Source of the DNA: Chimonanthus salicifolius
Taxonomy: Eukaryota; Streptophyta; Magnoliopsida; Laurales; Calycanthaceae
Length of the DNA: 64,000 nucleotides
Direction: 5' to 3'
Assembly: GCA_013350335.1 (NCBI GenBank)
Contig: CM023532.1
Coordinates: forward strand, 93,065,383 to 93,129,382
Positions within the stretch are counted from its first letter, which is position 1. Every line of letters starts with the position of its first letter. The translations under genes and the position numbers were made by a program. The notes below the pieces were generated by a model that did no database searches, was not told the origin of the DNA, and saw only the letters and a list, made by a program, of their open reading frames with translations. This document shows positions 57,120 through 64,000 of this stretch, one piece after another.

Positions 57120-58360
57120 AAAACATGGACCAAGTGGCCGAACCCCATGAAATATTATGGTTATGATTGATGGTTTTTGTAAGTTAAAACCATGCAAAAT
57201 GATGGACTGTCTTTGGATGTTTTAATTAGACCTAAGATGCTAGTTGAAAGGGTTTTTTAAATCATGGATTTGGATGTCATGATTTGGCCATGGAATGGCC
57301 AAATGCATCATGGGTTCAAACCTTGGATAAAGTTGGCTTAAATGATAAAAATGGATCATTGGGTTCGGCCACTTTGGATGGCCGAACCCCATGAAGTTAT
57401 TTGGGCATTTGGATGGTTTTGAAGGGTAAAAACCATACAATACTATGGTGATGTTTACGTGTTTTAATAAGCTTAAGTATTTGATAAAGAAGTTCAAATC
57501 ATAGGCCATAGGGTTCGGCCATTAGGGATGGCCGAACCCCATGAAAGGATTTAATAGACTTATGGTTAATTTTAATGGTTTTGAAAGATAAAACCATACA
57601 AGTTATGAAGGGTGTTTTAATGTGTTGAATGAAGATAAGTTTATTACCTTGGGTCGGCCATGGGTTGGCTGAACCATGTGGTTCTTATGGCTAAAAGTAT
57701 TGAACCTAAGTTATGTACAAATTATGGAATTATTGATCCAAGAGAACCATTGGGTTCGGCCATGGGTATGGCCGAACTCCATGGACCATTTTTGGGATAA
57801 ATGGACCCTAGTAGGGGTGTTTGGATTTAAGTTCATGAGTATGAATTGTTAAGTGTTGTTATGATATTTTAAAAGGTTGACATAGATGAAAGAATCATGG
57901 ACTTAGATGCTCATTGGTTCATCAACAAGAGTGGTAAGTGGAGCATCAAAACCAAAAAGGGGTGAGGTTCGGCCATGGGGTATGGCCGAACCCCACCAAG
58001 TGATTTGAATAGCATTTGAATGTGATTAGAATGGATTAAAAGATCCAAATGGGATTAGTGAGGTTTGGCCATGTTATATAGCCGAACCCCACTAAGGTGT
58101 TTTTTATGGATCTTTTTTTTCTAAACAAGATTAAATATGGTTAGGTCAGTGGCAAAACTGCAAATACAAGTTAAAGTGTAAAGGATTGATCAAAGAACTT
58201 GAAAAGAGGGGTCCAAAACCAAAGTGGTATGGTTCGGCCATGTTGTATGGCCAAACCCTACCAAGATATGTTTGAAGGGTAAAGTGTTTAAGGGTTGATC
58301 AAATAAAAAGGAAGATTAAATCCTAAGTTGGTGAAGTTCGGCCATGGGTATGGCCAAACC
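57120..58360 (+). repeat. hairpin array, GGTTCGGCC type, about ten units
   Basis: Units near 57130 (half), 57290, 57362, 57508, 57650, 57755, 57965, 58060, 58230 and 58335. Confidence 0.9.
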
Positions 58361-58680
58361 CCACAAGATGATTTATGGGGTTTTGGACTTAGTTAGAAAT
58401 CAGATGGTATGTTGTATTGACTGATTGACATAAAATAAGGTAACGGAAGTTGAAATGCGTGCGAGTCGTGATCAAGTAAAGCTTGAAAGGAACGAACACT
58501 TAAGCGAAGTTTCTGTAGGTTTCCTACCTACTTGTAACCACTTTTATAATTGGTTTCATCATGGTTTTTATGAGTTATATTTTTATTGTTTTATGTTTCA
58601 AATGGGTTTTGAATGATGAGATATATTTACAAATGACATATATACATTGACATCTCATGCATGGCATGGGGTGATGATTA

Positions 58681-59040
58681 TGGAATAACTTAATGATGAG
58701 AGTCCTATCCAGAGGAAATGTGGAGTACTCTGGATTACCTCGACGTGAAAGTCCCAATGAAAGAACACTATGAAATAACTCAATGATGAGAGTCCTATCC
58801 ACAGGAAATGAGGAGTACTGTGGATTACCTCGACGTGAAAGTCCCAATGAAAGAACACTGTGAAATAACTCAATGATGAGAGTCCTATCCACAGGAAATG
58901 AGGAGTACTGTGGATTACCTTGTCGTGAGAGTCCCAATGAAAGAACACTGTGAAATAACTCAATGATGAGAGTCCTATCCATAGGAAATGAGGAGTACTG
59001 TGGATTAACTTGTCGTGAGAGTCCCAAAGAAAGAACACTG
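58681..59040 (+). repeat. 90-bp tandem repeat, four exact-period copies
   Basis: Unit starts at 58681, 58771, 58861 and 58951, with a fifth partial at 59041. The unit includes 'caatgatgagagtcctatcc', 'aatgaggagtactgtggatt' and 'gtcccaatgaaagaacactg'. Because 90 is a multiple of three, it yields long open frames on the minus strand (127 and 150 codons). These are artefacts. Confidence 0.95.
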
Positions 59041-59723
59041 TGAAATAACTTGATGGCTATGTATACTTGTGACGGGTGGGACTCATTACATGTGCACTTA
59101 CATACATAGCATTGATTTTATATGTTTTTGATGATCATATATTATGATATATGCATGTTTTTATATACTAACCTTGTGGTAGCCCTGATTGGAAAACCTA
59201 CTGGGCGCGTTGATCTAACGCCCTAATTCTATCCTTAGAGGATGATGCAAGAAAAGGAAAGGGAAAAGGAAAGGTTGAGGATCGCGAGGGAAGCCAAGCA
59301 TAAGCGCTTGGGTGTTGAATTGGATTTCTTAATTATTGTTATTTGGATAAACTTCATGGATATGTAATAATGGAGATAACTACTATGGTTTGATTTAAGT
59401 TTGAATGAAGGTTTAGTTTTAAGTAATTATGACTTGTACTTTGCTATCTAAGAATGGAGCAGTCTGAGGATTGATTATAATTCTGCATATTTGATTTATT
59501 CCGCAATCAGTTATGTTTATTCCGCATGATTTATTTAGTTCCATGTGTGGATCGATTTTCATGGTCTTAGTCCATGCACACATGGGTGGCCAGTTAAGGG
59601 TCGGACTTGGGTAGTCCGGACTTAACTCGCGTCGTGACGTCGCCCGTCCTCTTCCGGTGTTATTCTATTATTATTAAAAAAAAAAAAATTAGACTATGAA
59701 TCTCAGAGAGGGCGGGGCGTTAC

Positions 59724-60089
59724 TGGAGATGGTTTATCAGTTGGCACTTCCTCCACAGTTATCATCTTTACATGATGTATTCCATGTGTCCATGTTGAGA
59801 AAGTACAACTCCGATCCTTCACATGTGTTGAACGTGCAAGACGTCGATGTGCAAAGTGACGTGACGTATGTGGAGAAACAGGTCAGAGTGATCGGAAGAG
59901 AACAAAGGGTGGTACGGAACCGCGCCATTCAGTTTGTCAAGGTGGAATGGGAACGACATGGCAATGAGGAAGCCACCTGGGAACTTGAGTCAGAAATGAG
60001 AGCCGCTCATCCGGAGCTTTTTGTATGAGTTGTTTGGAACCCTACTTCGCTCGAATTTTCGGGACAAAAATTTCAAAAGAGGTTTATAT
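59724..60089 (+). pseudogene. pol: pol C-terminal fragment with intact chromodomain, 3' UTR and PPT
   Basis: Coding from about 59725 to TGA at 60026 and collinear with 24170-24465. It has VYQLALPPQL, HDVFHVSMLRKY, VTYVEKQVR and the complete chromodomain end EEATWELESEM...HPELF. Unlike the full element's copy, this stretch has no frameshift. Then come TTTTCGGGAC and the purine tract CAAAAGAGG (60074-60082) before the LTR at 60090. The 5' side is joined directly to an LTR end, so either that LTR inserted here or the rest of the internal region was deleted. Confidence 0.88.
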
Positions 60090-61569
60090 TGTAATAGCCC
60101 AGATTTTTAAATCAATACATATATTGGCTATTATTTATTTTAATGGTTGAAATCAAGAATTTTGATGGAATGGATGCTAAATGGATTAAAATTTGGGCAA
60201 TGGCTCAAGTATGGTCCAATGGACCATGGATTGAATTATTTCCAATTAATTGGGTCAATGATGGTTAATTGGGTCAAGGATGGTCAATTGGGTCAAATAC
60301 CCATTTGGAATCCAATGGGTCAAGATGGTTTGAGCATTAGGGTAAATGGGTAGGAAGTGGATTTAATTGGGCCATGGGCCCAATGGTGATCCAAGTAGAT
60401 GGAATGGATTGAAGTGATTAAAATCACCTAAATTAAATTGGAATTATCCAAGTGTTATGGTCTAGTGGGGCCCAACTCCACCTCATCAAGTGAGGTGGCG
60501 TGTGGATCAAGACATAGGTGGCGCCGACCACCATGGTTAACTTGTCAACCATGGGTTTTCAAGGTGAATTAAGGGGGATCAAAGTAAGTTGAGTTCAATT
60601 AATTAATTTAAATCACCTAAGTTAATCTTGAATAAACCAAGGTGGCATGATCAAGTGGGACACACCTTCACCTCACTTGGTGAGGTGGCGGGTGGGCTTA
60701 GACATTAGTCGAGCCGGCCACCATGGTTGACTTGGTCAACCATGGGTGGATTCATGGAGAAATTAAAGAGAAATAAATGGAATTAAATGACCTAAGTTAA
60801 AAATCAAATTAATTAAATAAATGGGGTGAGTTCAATGGGGGTGAGTCACCTAGGAAATGGGTGAGTCAAATGGGTGGTTTCATCTCATAGAAACCACCCA
60901 AACCACCAAGCTAAGACCCACCAAAATCGTTGGCTGATTTGGAGTGCCACATGGAGGGTATGCTCCCCCCTTGGCTAGACCAAAAGCCTAGGTGGAGAGC
61001 ATGCCTTGCCCAAGAAAGAGGTGGGGGTACCACCTCATCCAAACCATGCAAAACCGTTGGCCATGGAGGGGTTTGGAGTGCCATGTGGAGGGCATGCACC
61101 CTCCATGGCTAGACAAAGATCCATAAGATGGGGGCAAAGATCCATAAGATGGGGGCATGCTAGGGCATGCATTGGCCCATTGTGAGGTGGTGGTTCCACC
61201 TCTCCCAAACCAGCAAACCGCCAAGTCCAAAACCGCGTACATGGGTGGTATGCTAGACAAGAGGCCTAAGATTAAGGGCATGCAAGGACTATCATTGGGC
61301 AAAGGGGAGGTGATGGAGTCTAACCCAAGCAACCCAAAACAAGATGGAAAAATCTAGGGTTTCCATCTCATTTTCCATCTCACTCTCTCTCCCTTTCTCC
61401 CTCCCTCTCTTGGCCGACCCTTGCACAAGGAGAAAGACAAAGAAAAGGACTTAGAAGAAAAGAGGAGATTCCAAGCTTGGCCAACCACTCCCAAGGCCCA
61501 AGACTTAGGATATTTTCCATTCTTTCCTCCTCTCCCTCTCTCAAACCTATCTCCATCTTGGCCGAACCA
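60090..61569 (+). mobile_element. 3' LTR (5' part) of the pol-fragment element
   Basis: It starts TGTAATAGCCC six or so bases after the PPT. U3 is rich in TTGGGTCAA/GACCCA words and paired 'caccTCA...TGAggtgg'. It includes two copies of a segment with 'tggcgtgtgg...ccgaccaccatgg' and 'ttgtcaaccatggg'. It is cut at 61569 inside a 'ggccgaacca' word by the minus-strand LTR. Confidence 0.85.
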
Positions 61570-62108
61570 TGTAACACCCCGCCCTTTTCACTCTAATTTT
61601 CAGAGTTTAAATTTTTTTTTTTTATATATAGTAATCATGTGATCGGGGCGGAGTGTCACGACGCGAGTTAAGTTCGGATCTCTTAATCCGACCCTTAACT
61701 GGCCAAGCCCATGTGCATATGAACTAAGTCCATAAAACTGATCCGCACATGGTACATATATAACTTGCGGAATTAACTTAGTCTTAATCCAACTGAGGTT
61801 ATAATAGAACCTATGACTATTCCAATTTTCCATTCTTAGATAGCAAAGTACATAACTTATTCTCCAAAATTACTAATCAATCTTAACTAATCGTTCAATC
61901 AAACCAACCGACTTAAAACAAACCATAGCATCTATCTTAACTACTTATTACAAGCCAACATAACTAATTATCAAATTACATTGTCCAAATTCAAATAACA
62001 AATCCATAATTAGTCCATTCATGTCCATTCAAATCCATTCAAAATGCCCAAGCTCCTATGCTTGGTTTTCATCTCGATCCACGTTCTTCCCTTTCCCTAC
62101 GTCATCCA

Positions 62109-63689
62109 CTAAGGATATAGATAGGGCGTTAGATCAACGCGCCCAGTAGTGTTTCCGAATAGGGCTACCACATGGTTATTCAAAAACATGCAAATAATAA
62201 TAATAACACATGTATGACAAAATTCCATAAAAACATGCTATGTATGAAAGGAACATGTAATGAGTCCCACCCATCACCATTCAACATAGCCATCACTTGG
62301 CGGAATTCTCATCGTCAAGGTAACCCACAGTGGTCTTTCGGACGCCCCGACGGAGTGTGGCCTTCGGATTCCTCCTGATGGGATTCTCATCATCAGGGTA
62401 CCCCACAGTGGTCTTTCAGACGCCCCAACGGAGTGTGGCCTCCGGTTACAACACCATCATCCTATGCCATGCATGAGATGTCTATGCAAACATGTCATTT
62501 AGAAACATAGCTTTACAAACATACAAGTTATTGAAATCAACATAAAACAACATATGGAATAGTGGTTACAATAAAGGTAGGAAACCTACACTTGTTTACT
62601 TTGTTTGACCCTTCCTTTGAACCGTCTTCCGATCACGGCTTGTACACCGTTCTAGAAATCCCAAAACCTTATTTACATAACAGCAAGTTAAGCATTCATT
62701 CATGTGATTCTAACTTAGTCTAAGTCCCAAAAATCCACTTAAACTTCCATGTCCTATCTTAGCCATAGAACCCCATAGTTTTGGTCCTTTTAAACATGTT
62801 TTTGGTCTCATTTAGACATAGGATAACAGTATAATGTTATCATGTTTTTACCTTTCAAAACCATCCAATAAGCCCATCACTTTGTATGATTTCCATTTTG
62901 TAAAAACTCAATCCAAATATCCACATAAGAGTCCATGGGGTTCGGCCATACATATGGCCGAACCCTTTGGTTCTTGGTGTAATTAATCCAACCATTGTAC
63001 CTGGTTTTAATCCATAATTTAACCATAGTATTAATATGGTTCAACCAAGCCATAGTTACCTAAAAACAGTAAGCTTATCTTCACTTTAAATCCTTTAAAA
63101 TCTCACAAAACCATTTAATACTTCCATGAAATGTCATACCATTTCATGGGGTTCAGCCCACCCAATTGGCTGAACCTCATGGCCTATGGTTTAGATCCAT
63201 TTATCCATTTATAAACTTGGTTTATTCTTAAATCAAAGCACATTATGTTTACATAAAATTCCATCCTACACTTGACCCAAATAACCATCAAAAACAGTCC
63301 ATGGGGTTAGGCCATACACATGGCCGAACCCCAAGGTTTCCTTGATGTAAACCCTCCAATATTTGTCCATATTTTTTGATCAGTACTTAGCTTAATAAAC
63401 ACATAATTCAGCCATGTAATAACTGGTCAAAATCAGTGACCTTATCTCCCTTTAAAATCCTTTAAAAGAACTTCAATACATAATATGAATTTCATCTCTC
63501 AAACACCATAAAAATCACCAAGTTTTCCCATGGGGTTCGGCCATCCAAAGGGCCGAACCCTATGGTCCATACTTTATCACTTTTAAACATCATAATCCCA
63601 TATTTAAATCATTGATGGATCTGGCCATACGATGGCCAGATCTCATTTTCTTAACCAATCTATTAAACAAGGGTTCAAAATGCACTTAC
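62109..63689 (-). other. predicted LTR intron
   Basis: Donor GTTCGTAAGTGC at 63689; branch-like CTAAC; acceptor CTATATCCTTAG at 62109 (minus strand). It encloses the hairpins. Inference only. Confidence 0.36.
62935..63640 (-). repeat. hairpin array, GGTTCGGCC type, about five units
   Basis: Units near 62938, 63150, 63305, 63535 and 63620. The last is diverged to TCTGGCCAT/ATGGCCAGA yet still perfectly self-complementary, a sign that both arms changed together. Confidence 0.85.
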
Positions 63690-64000
63690 GAACACGGTGT
63701 CTCCTTCGGTTCTTTTGACTCCTTTCTTGACCCTTTATTTCCTCGACCTCTCCTTCTCTCTTACTGTTCTTTGGGCTGAGACTGACCTTGCTGCAATCTC
63801 CTTGGAATACTTCAGCCATATGACATGGATTTGAGGGAGAAAGAGAGAGAAAGGAAACTTTGATCTTAAACCTTGGTGCCAACTCCTTTTGCTCAAAGTG
63901 TGCTTTTGTCTTAGTGAAAGAAATCAACCAAGGACTGATTGCAAATCAGTAACCAGCTGCTGTTCTTGCTTTTGGAATGTAGAAGACAGCAAAGAGAGAG

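Larger units (their letters stand above)
57003..59238 (+). other. predicted LTR intron
   Basis: Donor ATTGGTAAGTAATT; branch-like CTAAC; acceptor TTCTATCCTTAG. It encloses the array and the 90-bp tandem. Inference only. Confidence 0.38.
56682..59723 (+). mobile_element. forward Tekay-family LTR, start lost in gap
   Basis: It begins in U3 (repeated 'gccaagggatgcattg', 56690-56740), with TATA TATATAAAG (56819), donor-like TTGGTAAGTAATT (57003), about ten hairpins (57120-58360), four 90-bp tandem units and acceptor-like TTCTATCCTTAG (59238). The end GGGCGGGGCGTTAC is at 59723. It adjoins a pol fragment with no PBS. Confidence 0.88.
61570..64000 (-). mobile_element. minus-strand Tekay-family LTR, runs off right edge
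   Basis: The terminus TGTAACACCCCGCCC is at 61570. It has the conserved end, acceptor-like block ending at 62109 (minus strand), CTGATG/CATCAG and CTTGACG-type stem-loops, about five hairpins (62935-63640) and donor-like TTCGTAAGTGC (63689). No coding region is supported. Confidence 0.88.

Noticed and set aside
58575..59038. Two overlapping minus-strand ORFs of 150 and 127 codons with repeated peptides
   Set aside because: They are translations of the 90-bp tandem repeat, whose period is a multiple of three. Both frames are open and neither resembles a protein family.
1..64000. Host protein-coding genes, tRNA or rRNA genes
   Set aside because: No domain, exon series or RNA gene signature was recognisable outside the retroelement sequences.

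Overview
This window is plant nuclear DNA made almost entirely of nested LTR retrotransposons. The evidence is a Ty3/gypsy chromovirus of Tekay/Del type (gag, protease, RT, RNase H, integrase and C-terminal chromodomain in that order, with a Met-tRNA primer site), a Ty1/copia element of SIRE/Maximus type (AP-IN-RT-RNaseH order, coiled-coil gag), and an Athila/Tat-type LTR. I found no host gene, tRNA, rRNA or CRISPR array. A run of 100 N at 56582-56681 shows this is a scaffold. The species cannot be named from the sequence.

Layout. 1-14740 is a pile of LTRs and LTR fragments in alternating orientation. They belong to one superfamily whose LTRs read TGTAACacc...ggcggggcGTTACA. The pile includes an LTR, leader and 5' end of an extra ORF on the minus strand (1020-4944) and a decayed pol tail (14091-14740). 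14741-16971 is an LTR without the hairpin array, lodged in the 5' LTR of the one nearly complete Tekay element (16972-28108). That element has a 5' LTR remnant, PBS, an extra zinc-knuckle ORF (ORF0), gag, pol, PPT and a 3.58 kb 3' LTR. 28109-30993 is a different minus-strand LTR. 30994-48438 is a decayed minus-strand SIRE-like copia element. It carries an extra ORF downstream of pol and is broken by an LTR fragment (37614-38894), an Athila/Tat-like solo LTR (38904-40220) and two solo LTRs (40865-44279, 45088-48396). 48439-53475 is a minus-strand LTR split by a solo LTR with a perfect 5-bp target duplication GGATC (49351-52690). 53476-64000 holds further LTRs, the gap, and a pol tail with an intact chromodomain (59724-60089).

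What stands out. The long LTRs (about 3.3-3.6 kb) share an architecture that ordinary annotation would miss. In order they carry: a TATA box; a candidate 5' splice donor (GTAAGT/GTATGT/GTTAGT), about 170-190 bp further on where both are visible; a dispersed array of short hairpins; a block of stem-loops whose arms change together between copies; and a candidate branch point plus 3' acceptor (CTAAC ... TTCTAYCCTYAG). In most LTRs the hairpin is GGTTCGGCCAT/ATGGCCGAACC, with about 85 units by eye. One LTR instead has TTCAGTCGACTGAA hairpins, and an unrelated-looking LTR has CTCGGACCGTCCGAA hairpins. In all three the array lies just downstream of a donor-like site. My main hypothesis is that these LTRs encode a 1.6-2.2 kb leader intron filled with lineage-specific hairpins. 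The second is that the Tekay family carries an extra leader ORF with three CCHC knuckles. Both are inferred from sequence alone.
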